Shown: positions 51,133 through 63,569, numbered from the stretch's first letter. The stretch: 64,000 nucleotides of DNA from Heloderma charlesbogerti (GCA_026122225.1 JANEZZ010002705.1:1045001-1109000), one strand, 5' to 3'. Translations and numbers: made by a program. Notes: a model not told the origin generated them from the sequence alone.

Positions 51133-54100
51133 AGTTATACTTGAGTTCTTGGTTCTAAGGGAAGCAAAAGCCAAGTGAAGTCAAACGCGTACCCTGGATT
51201 TTAGGAAAGCTAATTTGAATAAACACAGAACAATGATCAGTAAGGTCCCATGGCAAGTGACTCTAATGAGAAAAGGAGTCCAAGATGGGTGGGAGCTTTT
51301 AAAAAAGGAAATTCTCAAGGCACAATGACAAACAATTCCAACAAGAAGAAAATGTGGAAGACAACAGAAGAAGCCAATGCGGCTTCACAAAAAGCTTAGA
51401 GATTACCTGAAAACAAAAAAAGGACACATATAGGAAGTGGAAAGAAGGCCATGTCACAAAGGAAGAGTACAGGCAGGTAGCACAGAATTGCAGGGATGGC
51501 GTCAGGAAGGCTAAAGCTGAGAACGAGCTGAGGTTAGCGAGGGATGCTAAAAGCAACAAAAAGGCTTTCTTCAGCTACGTGCATAGTAAAAGGCAGAGGA
51601 AAGAAATGGTGGTTCAGCTACTAAATAAGGATGGCAAAATGATAACAGATGACAAAGAAAAGGCAGAAGTGCTCAGTTCCTACTTTGGCTCAGTCTTCTC
51701 CCAAAAGAGGGTCTATGAGCCCCCTGGCAAAGGAGAAGTACAGGCTGAAGGGGCAGGATTGCAGCTTGAGATCGATAGGCATATGGTCAAGGAACACCTA
51801 ATTACTTTGAATGAGTTCAAATCTCCAGGGCTAGATGAACTGCACCCTAGAGTAATAAAGGAACTGGCAGAAGAGCTCTCAAAACCACTGTCTATTATCC
51901 TTGAGAAATCATGGAGGATGGGTGAAGTGCCAGATGACTGGAGGAGGGCTAATGTTGTCCCTATCTTCACAAAGGGTAAAAAGGAGGAACCTGGGAACTA
52001 CAGACCAGGCAGTCTGACTGACATCAATCCCTGGGAAAATTCTGGAGCAGATGATAAAGCAATCCATCTGGAAGCACCTTGAAAACAATGCAGTGATTAC
52101 TCAAAGCCAACATGGATTTGTCAAGAACAAATCCTGCCAGACGAATCTGATCTCATTTTTTGATCAAGTAACCTCCCTTGTGGACTGTGGGAATGCTGTG
52201 GACATAATATATCTCGACTTCAGCAAAGCTTTCGACAAAGTGCCCCATGATCTCCTGATGAGCAAACTAGCTCAAAGTGGGCTAGATGAAACAATGATCC
52301 GGTGGATCCACAGTTGGCTACAGAATCAGACTCAAAGAGTGTTTATCAATGGGATCTTCTCAAACTGGGGAGAGGTAACAAGCAGGGTACTGCAGGGCTC
52401 AGTCCTGGGCCCAGTGCTCTTCAACATTTTTCTTAATGACTTGGATGAGGAGGTGCAGGGAATGCTGATCAAATTTGCAGATAACACAAAATTGGGCGGG
52501 ATAGCTAATACTTTGGAAGACAGAAACAAAATTCAAAGTGATCTTGATAGACTGAAGGGCTGGGCAGAAAACAATAGGGATGTATGAAAGTCACTTACCT
52601 TTTAGCAAAATTGATTTGAGGTGGGGGGGAGACACTCCGTCCCTCCCCCCCGAAATTTTGGCCGGCCGGCCGGCTCCGCTCCGCAGGGATTCTGCGGATC
52701 CGCCAGCCAGCTCTGCCAGCGGCCGGACATCCGGCCGCTGGCTAGCAGGGACGCAAATGGCAGCGGCCGTAGCCGCCGCCGTTTGCATCCCTGCAGTCAG
52801 CCGTGATAGACTACGTAAATGTTTACGTAGCCTATCATGGCTGATTTAAAAGAAAAAAAACCGCGTGTACGCAAATGGTGGCGCCCATGGGCGCCACCAT
52901 TTGTGTTCCTTATTTTGGTACGTCTTAGTCTACGTAAATGTTTATGTAGACTAAGACGTGCCAAAATAAGGAACGCAAATGGCGGTGCCCATGGGCGCCG
53001 CCATTTGCATACGCGCGCGTGTGTGTTTTTCTTTTAAATCAGCCATGATAGGCTACATAAACATTTACGTAGCCTATCACGGTGTTTTTTAAAAATCTAG
53101 CCATGATAGGCTACGTAAATCTTTACGTAGCCTATCACGTTTTTTTGTTTTTGTTTTTTTTTTAACTGGAAATGGCGGCGGTGGCAGCCGGTCGGAAGAC
53201 CGGCCGCCGCCGATGACAACGAACCGCCGCCGGAGCCGCCACTGCCAGGAAGATCCGCCCAAGGTAAGTCCCGTCCTGGGGGGGGCGGGGGTAGACCATT
53301 CCGCCACCGATTTCGGGGGGCCGAATCCGCTGGCATTCGGCCTCCCCAAGATTCGTGGCGAAATTCTCTGACATCCGTAGAAAACAACAGAATGAAATTT
53401 AATAGGGATAAATGCCAAGTTCTGCACCTAGGAAAAAGAAACCAAATGCACAGTTACAAGACAGGTGATACTTGGCTTGACAACACTACAAGCGAGAAGG
53501 ATCTTGGAATTGTTGTCAATCACAAGCTGAATATGAGCCAACAATGTGATGTGGCTGCAAAAAAGGCAAATGCTATTTTGGGCTGCATGAATAGAAGCAT
53601 CGCTTCCAAATCCCGGGAAGTACTAGTTCCCCTCTACTCAGCACTGTTAGGCCTCATCTGGAGTACCGTGTCCAGTTCTGGGCACCACATTTTAAGAAGA
53701 TGCAGACAAACTGTAGAGGGTTCAGAGGAGGGCAACAAAGATGATCAGGGGACTGGAAACAAAGCCCTATGAAGAGAGACTGAAAGAACTGGGCATGTTT
53801 AGCCTTGAGAAGAGAAGACTGAGGGGAGATAGGATAGCGCTCTTCAAGTACTTGAAAGGGTGTCACAGAGAGGAAGGCCAGGATCTCTTCTTGATCATCC
53901 CAGAGTGCAGGACACGGAATAATGGGCTCAAGTTACAGGAAGCCAGATTCCGGCTGAACGTCAGCAAAAAATTCCTGACTATTAGAGCAATGCGACAATG
54001 GAACCAATGACCTAGGGAAGTAGTGGGCTCTCCCACACTGGAGGCCTTCAAGACGAGGCTGGACAGTCATCTGTCAGGGATGCTCTGACTTGGATTCCTG

Positions 54101-54178
54101 CAATGAGCAGGGGGTTGGACCCGATGGCCTTGTCGGCCCCTTCCAACCCTACTATTCTATGATCCTATGATTCTATGA
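51133..54178 (+). mobile_element. CR1 LINE, 5'-truncated, split by a foldback element
   Basis: It starts at the end of the endonuclease region (GTTATACTTGAGTTCTTGG) and runs through reverse transcriptase to the CR1 3' tail with repeated ATTCTATGA near 54165-54178. An 805-bp foldback element is inserted at 52575. It is very close in sequence to the 25041 copy and shares its 4-bp frame-breaking duplication. The catalytic motif here reads FADN (near 52480), so the active-site aspartate is also lost. Confidence 0.93.
52575..53379. mobile_element. GC-rich nested-palindrome foldback hAT-like element inside CR1
   Basis: This 805-bp element interrupts the CR1 reverse transcriptase. It has ends TAGGGATGTATG and GACATCCGTA and a perfect 8-bp duplication GAAAACAA (52567-52574, 53380-53387). 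Removing it restores the CR1 reading across the junction, which proves it is a discrete insertion. The interior shares its palindromic modules with the 22072 and 47341 copies, but the centre of symmetry is the TAGTCTACGTAAA module near 52940. Confidence 0.92.
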
Positions 54179-55562
54179 AGTAAGAGTAGGAGTTTGGTGG
54201 TAATGACTATCAGATAAGTGTAGGAAGATTGCAGCCTGTTTAGAACTGAGCTATTGCTTCCAGATATATAAGGAAAATTGTGCTGACAGTATTCTACCCA
54301 ACTGCACAGTAAGAAGCAAAGTGCTTCCCACCTTCCAGAGCTCTAGCCAACAAGAGCTAATGTATTGGGATTATTGGCAAGCACAAGGCAATTAAATTGT
54401 ATTAACATTTAATGTAATTACATCATAAATATTAGGTACTCCTGGCGGCTATAGCATCCCCAACAGGTGGCTCTCCAGCAAAAGAGTGGCCACTAGCAAA
54501 AGAAGGACCAAAGAACCAGTTGAATTTTTCGTCCCATCCATCTATTATAGGCATAGAACCCTTACTAGAAAAGGGGGAAAGAAGAAGATGGCAACCCTAT
54601 TTTAGGTTTCAGGAAAAGTCCACTGGAGAGCCTTCCTTTTCACCAGTTATACTCAAGGCTGGTAAGGTACTGCCTGGCAGCCTGTAAAGCTTTCCCATGC
54701 AGGGCCAGTCTTAGGGATGGGCAAGCTGGGTGATCCCCTGGGGTGCTGAGCTGAGGGGGCACCAAGCTGAACTCAGTGGCTGCTGTGGCTGTTTTGTAAT
54801 GTACTGTCTGCAGTGACCTGGGGTGGCAAGAAGCCGGTGTCTGTAACCTTTTTTTCAAGATTCTACAGGTTGTTTGGGTACTAATAATGAAAACGATCTT
54901 CTTTCAAGTAGCTTGAAAGTATGTTTATTTTTCAATTTCCACTTTGATGTCATTCCTGCTAGGCAAAAATCAGTGGAGCACAGCCTTACTTTGAGGCAAT
55001 GTTACCGAGCACTTAGCACTTGACATACTGTCAAGATGTAAGCAGCACTATATAAATAATAATAAAATAAAGCTATAAGAGGTCAGCTGGATACCTTTTT
55101 TTTATATATGACTTTTCTTTATTATTTTCAAAGATAAAAATAATGGATATTCTAAAATAAAGCATGCTTGCCAAAAGGTTGGACCTGCTACAAAACAAAA
55201 CCAAAAAAATGTTATAAGTACAACCTGTGATAGTCCTGCTGTGTTGCGTAGCGCACCGCCACCGCTTAGAATGTGGCTTTTTGAACTTTGGCTCGTATAT
55301 AGGCAAACTGTAGCACTGTGGCTGAAAGATCAAGGTTTTGAGCAATGCCATTCTCGATGGACATCCCACCTGCACCGGGCCCCATAAATCCTCTTGGCAG
55401 CCCTGCAAAACTGGCTATGGGGGCAGTGGGCGGGGCACCAAAGGCACTCCTCGCCCAGGGCGCTCTTTATCCTAGGGCCAGCCCTGTTCCCATGACTGTG
55501 TTTCCTCACCACAAAAAGCTACACCTGCTGAGTGTCTACATGACATGCGGCTGTTAATGACT
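54179..55562. other. unassigned stretch
   Basis: No domain-bearing frame and no clear repeat boundary was seen. Confidence 0.35.
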
Positions 55563-55795
55563 GTGAGAACCAGTCTGGTGCAATCTGGTCTTTCAGGAGA
55601 GTGACCTGAGAGACCCAGGTTCAAATCCCCACTCAACCTTAAAGCTCACGGGGTGAACCTGGGCCAGTTGCTGCTTCTCAGCCTAACCAACCTCACAGTG
55701 GTGTTGTGAGGATAAAATGGGGGTGGGGGAAATCCTGTATGCCACCTTGAGATCCCTGGAAGAAAGGTGTGATATAAATATTACTCTCGAAGGCC
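55563..55795 (+). mobile_element. tRNA-derived SINE, family 2
   Basis: B box GGTTCAAATCCCC near 55618, then CACGGGGTGAACCTGGGCC, TGGTGTTGTGAGGATAAAAT and the end CACCTTGAGATCCCTGGAAG. A CAGTGGAGGCTGG MITE follows directly. Confidence 0.8.
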
Positions 55796-55968
55796 CAGTG
55801 GAGGCTGGGGGCTCCGAGCTTGGTGGGGCTGTGAATCCATTTCGGGTTTTAGTCAGAACCAGCCAGAACTCTAAAGAGCCATCCAAGATGCTGAACCCTA
55901 TCCCCAAAATAAGTTTGGATAGCTCTTTTAGAGTTAACAGTTCTGACTGAAACCCGGAGCAGATTCGC
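55796..55968. mobile_element. CAGTGGAGGCTGG foldback MITE, broken by LTR
   Basis: It starts CAGTGGAGGCTGGGGGCTCC and follows the 30737 copy for about 170 bases (GTGGGGCTGTGAATCC, TTCTGACTGAAACCC). A solo LTR at 55969-56547 interrupts it, and only a few bases resume after the LTR. Confidence 0.75.
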
Positions 55969-56547
55969 TGTCAGGGTTCCCTTTTGCCCCTGCTGTAAAC
56001 TTCAGAACCCAAATCAAGACACAGACAAGAGACTTCAGTTCTCGGCTTTTACTCCACTACTTCAATGGGTCATACAGATGCAAACGGTCAGTGACTCACA
56101 GTCTACAAAAGAAACACCTTCAGGAAGTTCAAAAGAAAGCTACGAAAGTTGCCCACCATTTGACAAAAAAGTAGGCTACTGCCCTAACTTAAGGGGTGGA
56201 GTGGGGGATCTCTCCGTCTCTCTTGTGAGGCCTCTAAGTGCCGCTGTTCATGCTGGATCAATCAGGCAGACGGTCTAAGCTCTGCCCCTGCCATCTCTCT
56301 CTTGGCGTTGTGTCTGCACCTGGTACCTAAGAATTCAGGCTCTCCAAGCCTCACCTCTCCCTGTTCGCTATCCCTCACAGGGGTGTGTGAAGAGAGGCCC
56401 TCTCCATCCAGCTGGGCCTTTGAAGCCTGAGGAGTCTGTGTCTCTATCTCTTGACAAGCCTGGGAAATTTTCTCCTCCACCTCCTGCAATTCCTCTTCAG
56501 ATTCCAAGCCACTGAGCCACTCCCTGTGCTCAGAGGCACCCCTGACA
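55969..56547 (-). mobile_element. solo LTR, family A
   Basis: This 579-bp LTR starts on the minus strand TGTCAGGGGTGCCTCTGAGC and ends GGGAACCCTGACA. Flanks TTCGC/TTCAC match at 4 of 5. It shares ACAGGGAGTGG, CACACCCCTGTGAG and CCCTAACTTAAGG-type segments with the 3199 copy. It inserted into a CAGTGGAGGCTGG MITE. Confidence 0.85.
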
Positions 56548-56552
56548 TTCAC

Positions 56553-57404
56553 TGCGACAACAAGAACATTATTATTAGTATTAGTAGTAGTATTTTAATA
56601 TGTATGGTTGAAAGATAGAATGATATAATGATGGGGGGGGATTTGATGGGGGAGGGGACACCAAACTTCCTTTCCTCCAGTGCCAGTTGCTTGGCTGCCC
56701 AGTTCAGTTACATGGAGTGATTTGCTCTGAAGATATCTTGACGTCTTCTGTTCTAAAAGTACTAGATGATACAATGTTTTAACCACACATTTGTGCAGAG
56801 AAGTTTCCCCAATCAAACAACCACCAACATGAGAATAGAATTAGATTCATACGTTACTGACTAAAGGGTGTAATTCGTCTGCTCCAACAGTAGGTGGAGC
56901 TGTCATTTATCTTGCTAGTTGGTTAGAGCTTGTTTTGTTTCTCTTTCCCTCTCTGATCCAAGCAACTTCCTCTTTTCCTGTTCCTGTTCTTCTGCTGAAG
57001 TCAGACTGTGTAACATTGATTGCAGTCGCAGTAAAGGATTTGAAAGATGGAACTCTGCTGTGCGCAAGACTGATTGCTTTTCTCAGCTCTGTAGGACTGT
57101 GTTAATAGGCCCCTCATGTGATCAGTCCCTCCTGGCCATACTCCTCCCATGCCGATGCACATGCTGGCCATGCTCCTCAGCAACTGTGCATTTGGTATAA
57201 GAAAGAGACTATGCACAGGCAACTCCCTTGCTCATCAGAAATCCTGGCCAATCAGGACTCTGGTTGGGTGGAAGACCCAAACACACATATAACTGAATGT
57301 GCATAGGACCTTTTCCTCACTAATGCTGAATAACCTGCCATTAGGGGATGCATTCAGTGGGCTCAACATTGTAAGAGGGGTACGGCCAGCAAGCACATTC
57401 CAGC
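56553..57404. other. unassigned stretch between two solo LTRs
   Basis: Starts with an ATT/AGT-rich short run at 56571-56597. No gene was seen. Confidence 0.35.
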
Positions 57405-57943
57405 TGTCAGGAGTGCCCTGGCGGCCTCTTTCAGTCTACTCCAATAGCTAACTCAAGACACAGACAAAAGGATTATTTTCAAGGCTTTAATCCTTTTACA
57501 ACTTAATGACTCTTTCAGATGCTAATCACCAGTGACTAAGCAAGGAACAGCAGAGTAGCCTATGCTCCAGGTTAGGCAGTTGGTCCCCGTTTTAAGGAGA
57601 ATCACAGGAATACCCTGAAATTATGGGCTAGGGAGAGTTCCTCCCTCTTTCCCTTGGGTCCTCAGGACGTGACCATTGCTTGCATGCCAAATAAGCGCTA
57701 TGCCTCCTTTCCACGCCCTCCAGCTGTTGTCGCTTCCGGCATCGGCGCCGAGCATCCGGCAAGCCCCCCTCCAGCGCTCTCTCACTGCCAGGGTCACTAT
57801 CTATCTCAGGAATGCTGGCAGGAGGAATCTCTGCCAGCTGCTGTGCCTGTGAGAGATGAGCGCGCTCCTCTCCCATGGATTGCTGTTCCTTCTCAGAATC
57901 AGAACTGCTCTGTGGTTCTATCGGCTCAGTTTCCACCCTGACA
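57405..57943 (-). mobile_element. solo LTR, probably family A
   Basis: This 539-bp segment has LTR-type ends (plus strand TGTCAGGAGTGCC and CACCCTGACA) and a segment resembling the other LTRs (CAAGACACAGACAAAAGG). The flanks CCAGC/TCAAC match poorly, so the copy is old or recombined. Confidence 0.65.
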
Positions 57944-58009
57944 TCAACTACCACCACACACGTTCACTGAATGCATGAGGTGATGGCTCCTATGAACATC
58001 ACTTCTGGC

Positions 58010-58523
58010 TAGGGATGGTGGAGAATTCCGCCATGGACTCCAATGAGGCCAGATTCTAAAGAATCCAGCCCCCTGGAGTCCATGGCAGAATGGAAGACTT
58101 ACCCCCGCCTCTGCCCGGAATCGTCTTCAACCAGATCCGCCGGATCTGGATTGCCAGCGATACAGCCACCATGCCATATCGCTGGCTGAAGGGGACTACT
58201 GACTGCGGATGCAAGTGGTGTCCGGGATGCCATTTGTGGCCGTAAAGGCCTTAGTTTAAGGTCACTGCAGCCATTTACGGCTGCATTTATCTTAAATTAA
58301 GGCCTTTACAGCCGCAAATGGCGTCCCGGACACCACTTGCGTCCGCAGTCAATAGTCCCCTTCAGCCAGTGATACAGCATGGCGGCCATATCACTGGCAC
58401 TTTGGAGCTGGCCAGCAGCTCCATGGAATTGCCGCAGAGCGGAGCCGGCCAAAGAGGATTCCGGAGGGAGGAACGGATCGCCCCCCCCCCCGGACTTGCA
58501 GGTAGGGGATTCGTACGTCCCTA
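58010..58523. mobile_element. GC-rich foldback hAT-like element
   Basis: This 514-bp element starts TAGGGATGGTGGAG and ends ACGTCCCTA. Flanks CTTCTGGC and TTTCTAGC match at 6 of 8, differing by transitions. A long palindrome (about 58205-58340) is centred on GCAGCCATTTACGGCTGC, with arms containing GTAAAGGCCTTA and the complementary TAAGGCCTTTAC. Confidence 0.8.
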
Positions 58524-58817
58524 TTTCTAGCAGCTGAATAATCAAGCCCTCTTCCAAGATCTCAGAGATGAGTCAAAACTTGTGGTTTTTAAATGTGAGA
58601 AATATTCAGCTCATGGTTACTTTTCATCACATTTTCCTCTGCAGAATCTCCTAACACCCGACCACCTTGATCATAAATAGAAATATACTTGGAAGCAAAT
58701 CTCTTTTTTAATTGTTTCATCATATTGGCACTGAGCTGGACCTAGGATTTAAGGCTTCAATGTATGGTCTTGTGTGCTGTGTACAGTATCATTTAGTCAG
58801 CACTCAGATGCTAAAGC

Positions 58818-58941
58818 AGGGGTCGGCAACCAGGTATGCTCCAGATGTTTTGGACTACAACTCCTATAAGCCCCAGCCAGTATGGACAATGGTCAGTGAT
58901 AATGGGAATTGTAACCCAAACATCTGGAGTTGCTTACCCCT
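58818..58941. mobile_element. CAGGGGTGGGCAAC-family foldback MITE
   Basis: It begins CAGGGGTCGGCAACCAGG and ends GAGTTGCTTACCCCTTG. The arms ACTACAACTCC and GGGAATTGTAACCC are complementary. Confidence 0.65.
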
Positions 58942-58944
58942 TGT

Positions 58945-59329
58945 TAGGAATGCATGGATTGCGTAAAATCAGTTCCATCTGTGTTTTATGGTTTGTCAGG
59001 CGCCTTTCATTCCATTGTCCACTCATCAATGTAATCGGATTGTTTTGTTTCTGAATTTGCACAAATTCATGCATGGGAAAATGTGCAAATTCCCCCAAAA
59101 TGTGCATCTTCACCCTTTAGCTTATAGGGGAAATGCACATTTTTGGCTTTTTTATTTTGCGGATTTTACTATAACAAAATTTGCGCAAAATTCAGGGAAG
59201 TTAGAAAAATGGTCTGCAAATCTGTGGAATTCCCCAACAGGAAATGCCAGTCCGCTGCAGAATCTGTGGGTCAGATTCATGAAAATCTGAACTCATTTGG
59301 TTCTGTTCCAGATTTCTCCAACATCCCTG
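58945..59329. mobile_element. AT-rich TAGGGATG-family MITE, decayed
   Basis: The ends are TAGGAATGCATGG and CAACATCCCTG, with flanks CCCCTTGT/CTCCTGGT (6 of 8). The interior matches the 45408 copy in reverse (TTTAGCTTATAGGGGAAATG). It directly abuts a different foldback MITE at 58818-58941. Confidence 0.65.
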
Positions 59330-59642
59330 CTCCTGGTCAACCCTCAAAAATGCACAGATAAAAATAGGAAGAGGCTTGTTACATGTCTATTCTCGAGTTC
59401 CATGAGCCTTGCTTCCTCTAATATTGCTCATTGCTGAAGGCTCTTTCCTACCTCCTGGATGCTACATTTATTTATTCTGCAATGGCCTGACCTCCACCAG
59501 TTTTAAAGCCAAGAAGACCATTGTTGTTCTGATTAAAGGTATAACTAGAAAAATGTAATTTTTCTGCAATTGGTTATGATTAGTTCAAAATTTAACTGAG
59601 TTGGTACAGCATTTCGAATGGCAAGTGGTGAACTGCGGAGTG

Positions 59643-59741
59643 CCATAGGATGCAATCCTATATACACTTATTTGGGAATAAATCCCATTGAACTCAGTGG
59701 GACTTACTTTGGAATAGACGTGTATAGGATTGCACCATTAG
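59643..59741. mobile_element. GCAATCCTAT foldback MITE
   Basis: The arms GATGCAATCCTATATACAC and GTGTATAGGATTGCACC form a hairpin. The interior has AATCCCATTGAACTCAGTGG and GACTTACTT. The family is shared with 29495, 63776 and possibly 8836. Confidence 0.75.
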
Positions 59742-60015
59742 TGTTCATGAGTATGCATTCACATTTAGTCATGTCCTTCTTTGTTTAAATATGCAGATGA
59801 GTCAAGAAGTCTGAATCAGAGATTTAACTTTTACAAAACCAGGGGAGGGAGCTGAGCCCTGAAGAAAGGCAACTCTAGCCATTCACTCTAGCAACATTTC
59901 CTAGTGCTGGGACAATCTTTCAAAATTCTGACAGTGTGGATTGTATTGGGGGGGGGTTGCAGCAAATGAGGGTGAGAAACTTCCCTCTTTCACATTAACT
60001 GCATGAATTCTGCAG

Positions 60016-60365
60016 TAGGGATAGACAAACCTGTCAATCTCAGTTTCACAGAGATTGACAGTTTTCTGAGATCAAGTTCGTTCCATCCCATTTTCATATA
60101 AGCTTGCAATTCTTTCTTTTTTAATCCATATGAAAGGTTGTACACATTTTTCATAATGTACGCATTAATATATGCATTTTGTGTGCATTTTTTGTGCATT
60201 TTTCAGATGTGTGCATGTTGTTGAGTACCATTTTTTTTTTACATCACACACTTAGAAGTGTATGGATTTCTGACCGCAAGTTGTATTCTGCATTTGGGCC
60301 CAGGAGGTGCAAATTCTGTAAATCCATTTTAAAAATGCAGTGGAGCAAATTTATCACATAAATCT
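60016..60365. mobile_element. TAGGGATA-start MITE-like repeat, partial
   Basis: It begins TAGGGATAGACAAACCTGTC, followed by CAGTTTCACAGAGATTGACAG and TTCCATCCCA, resembling the start of the AT-rich group. A similar fragment without clear ends is at 21190-21480. No right end or target duplication was found. Confidence 0.35.
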
Positions 60366-60378
60366 AGTCTGAGGGAGA

Positions 60379-60762
60379 TGTCATGTTCTCCAACTTCGAC
60401 CCCCCCCTTGCCCAGATCAGAGGAGATTTCAGAGGGAGAGGAAGTTTAATCCACTAACCCATCATCTGATATTCCAGGACATTCCAGACCAGAGGACATG
60501 ACTTAACCAGACTCCTCAGACTCAGAGGGCACCTCCAATGCAGTCCTCATCACCCCCACACCATAGGATCCAGCTGCACAGAATTGGGCAAAGGCTCTTT
60601 AAAAGCCAGGCGACTCTTCAAAGGAGTTGCAATTAACAGCAAGTCCACAGCTGCCAGCATTCAGAAAGCTTCAGATGGCCTCTCTCTGTTGCTGAGACAA
60701 TGTCTCTTATTGAGTGAGTACCAGCGCATAACTGCTATGGTGATCTCTCCAGGGTCCTGACA
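60379..60762. mobile_element. possible LTR of another family
   Basis: It begins TGTCATGTTCTCC and ends AGGGTCCTGACA. The interior holds CTCTTTAAAAGCC (TATA-like) and AATGTCTCTTATTGAG. No target duplication was found. A CTTGC array follows at once. Confidence 0.35.
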
Positions 60763-60765
60763 ACC

Positions 60766-60802
60766 TTTGCCTTGCCTTGCCTTGCCTTGCCTTGCCTTGC
60801 CT
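60766..60802. repeat. CTTGC pentanucleotide microsatellite
   Basis: Seven near-perfect units directly after the possible LTR. Confidence 0.95.
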
Positions 60803-61263
60803 ATCAGGTGAGACCTTGAACATGCTTAATTGAACATGATCTTACTTTACCAGAGGTAATCTGGCCCTTCCAGTACCACAGCTGCAACCCAGTTCTCTGT
60901 TGGAGTCCTAAGCTGTGCTAGGACAGGACAGGAGGAGAACAAAATGCACTGTACTTTCCTTGCCCACAGGGGCTTCTCAGTGCCATAAACTGCCATATTT
61001 AATTCCCTATGGCACCACTAACAATGATGTTACATTGTGATGTAATGTCATTCCAGGATATTATGGGGAAATTAAACATGGCTGCCAACAGCACCAAGAA
61101 GCCAGGAGAAGTGCTAGTGAGTTTTTTATACTGACCTGCCCTTGAAATGCACTCCCCACAGAATAGCCAAAATGCTCCCTTCTCAGTTTCTAACCTAAAC
61201 GAAATGGGGCTGTGAAAGTAGGGAGGGGCACTTTTATCAGACCTGATTTCAACAGGCATTCCT

Positions 61264-61570
61264 GAAGAGACAATTAGGAAGAGAATATTAAGGAGATACA
61301 TGATAGTGGTCCTCAAATATCTGAAGGGCTGTCATGCAGAAGATTAAGCAAACTTGTTTTATGTTGCTTCACAGGGCAGGACTAGATTGGGTGGAAATTT
61401 CAGGGAAGCAGATTTTGGCCAAACTTTAGGAGAAATGTCTGAACGGTAAGAGCTGTTGGACAATGGAACAGATTATCTTGGGAGGTGATGAGCCTTCCTT
61501 TGCTGAAAGTATATAAGCAATGGCTGGACAGGCATCGGACAGGGATGCTTTGCTGTACTTGCATCCTGGA
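61264..61570 (+). mobile_element. old CR1 3' end
   Basis: Diverged CR1 tail: ATATCTGAAGGGCTGTCATG, GGACAATGGAACAGATTATC, GGACAGGCATCGGACAGGGATG. It is older than the copies at 35 and 53 kb. Confidence 0.7.
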
Positions 61571-61705
61571 TGCCAGATTTTCTCTGCTGACCCACCTCAG
61601 GTTGCTTTGGGTTCATTCCAACCAGCTTCAGGAGCAGCCCAAAGCGGCCAGAGGCACACCACTTCAGCTCAGAATTTGGCTCCAGAGCCGAAATTCGAGC
61701 ACTAC

Positions 61706-62078
61706 TAGAAACTATGAGGAACGACTGAAGGAATTGGATATGATTAGCTTTGAAAAGAGAAGACTGAGGGGGGATATGATAGCATTTTTCAAGTACCTAA
61801 AGGGTGGTCACACAGAAGAAGGCTGCAACCTGTTCTCTGTCATCCAAGATGGTAAGACACAAAGGCAAATTTCAGTTGAACATCAAGAAAAACTTCCTCA
61901 AGGTCAGAGCAGTTAGACTGTGGAATGAACTGCCTAGGGAGGTAGTGGGATCTCCATTGCTAGAGGTATTCAAGCAAAGACCGGACAGCTATCTGTCAGG
62001 GATGCTTTAAATTGGATTTCTGCACTGCAGGGAGTTGGACCTAATGGCCTAAATGGCCCCTTTCAACTCTGTGATTAT
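61706..62078 (+). mobile_element. CR1 LINE 3' end
   Basis: It codes for [19 protein letters not shown] and continues to TCTGTCAGGGATGC, GGAGTTGGACCTAATGGCC and CAACTCTGTGATTATAC. The end-terminal repeat is diverged. Confidence 0.85.
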
Positions 62079-62080
62079 AC

Positions 62081-62128
62081 ATGCATATATACATATGTAT
62101 ATACTGTACATACATATATACTCTCTCT
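62081..62128. repeat. ATATAC-type degenerate microsatellite
   Basis: ATATATACATATGTATATAC and similar, followed by CTCTCTCT. It follows the CR1 tail. Confidence 0.85.
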
Positions 62129-62989
62129 GTCTCTCTCTCTTTTGTATCCATTTTCATGATTTCCAATTCTTCCTTGGCAATTCTTCACTCCTTCAAGCTT
62201 TCATCCGAGCAGCTAAATAGAGTGATGCATTGGCCAGATTCTGATGAAACTCAGGAGCAAGATTTTTAGAAGGATTATTTTTGAAATGTTAAGAGCAGGT
62301 TCAAATGTCCTTTTTCAGGTCTTCAGAACCTGCTGGGCAAAACATTCCCAGACATTCCCCCCCCCCAGGAGTAGAAAAGGTGCTGAAATAAAAGATATTG
62401 TTACATCTAGCAGAACCTGGCCTTTCAGGTTCAGCAAAGGAACTTTGCGGAGTGTGGGGGCCTTTGTCCTTAAGAAAAGAGATAGAACCACATTTCTTGC
62501 CAGCATTCCCTCCCTTTCCAACAATCTGAGTTTAAATTTCGTGGTGATATGCCCTGGTGCATTGCAAGCCATTAAGTTTAGCGTATTATCATTTTATGAC
62601 AGAACAATATGCAGCATTGTTTCTGCTTGCCATTTTCAGGTGTTAATTCATGTAGAATGGATGTGGGGGGGGGCTGGGTGCCACCCTCCGCTCCTGAACT
62701 ACAGATGTTTGTTCAAACATCTGTTGGGAGCTCCCACACATGCAGTTCTCCATGCAGGGGCTTTGTATAGGTGTTTGATTATGAATGTATTAGGTGGAGC
62801 CTGATATCCCCTATCACTATATGTGTTCATTCCACACACAAATCCTAAAACAGGGCAGCTGTCTCAGGGAAAGAGAAGTCAGTCAACCACCCTCTCAACA
62901 TACTGTTATGGGCTGGGGGTTGGTCTGAATTACCTTTCAGGGGGTCTTGCTCGCAACTAGGTTGGTCAGTAGGCCAATCAAGTCTTGGA
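62129..62989. other. unassigned, with a long but unsupported open frame
   Basis: A 186-codon frame at 62244-62804 has no recognisable domain and no splice context. 62395-62640 looks non-repetitive. Confidence 0.3.
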
Positions 62990-63345
62990 GGCCACACAAC
63001 CCAGCCAACCCCCCTTCCAGTAATGTAAATTTTAGATACTGTATGCAAGAGGGCCTGTATTTGAGGGCCTTTTTGGTGGCCGCTCCTAGGCTGTGGAACT
63101 CCCTCCCAAGGGAGGCTAGGTTTACTCCCTCTCTGCCATCTTTTCAACGGCAGGCAAAGACCACTTTATTCAAGAAGGCCTGTAACTGGGCCTGTGGGTT
63201 TGGTGCTTTTTTTATTCTGTTATTGTTATTTCTTTATTGTATCTTTTATGTGTTCTATTGTTTCAATCTATTTTAAATTGCTTTTGTAAGCCTCCTTGAG
63301 TGCCATTTTTTGGGTAGGAAAGCAGGGTATAAATAAATAAAGAGG
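62990..63345 (+). mobile_element. L2-like LINE 3' end
   Basis: It encodes VAAPRLWNSLPREARFTPSL followed by PSFQRQAKTTLFKKA, the L2 ORF2 C-terminus. The tail ends in GTATAAATAAATAAA. Confidence 0.85.
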
Positions 63346-63569
63346 CAGGCTGAAAACATATGCTTGTATTGCATCTATATGCAGAAGATTACATACACAC
63401 ACAAACACACAAGGCCCATGTTTTACTAAGGACAGGTTCCCAAAACCAGGGATTGTTCCCTGGTAAATAGGGACATGTGGCTCATATCCCTTTGTAGATT
63501 CCCAATCAGGGCTCTTTGTTCCCATTTTAGGGGATAGACTACAGAAGCAATATTAGCTTTCCCATTTTT

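Larger units (their letters stand above)
59742..61263. other. unassigned outside listed repeats
   Basis: No coding sequence recognised. The antisense frame at 60999-61316 shows no known domain. Confidence 0.35.

Noticed and set aside
52580..53427. GC-rich open frames on both strands
   Set aside because: Same explanation: they belong to the foldback insertion within CR1.
62244..62804. 186-codon open frame as a gene
   Set aside because: No recognisable domain, no splice sites and composition like its surroundings.
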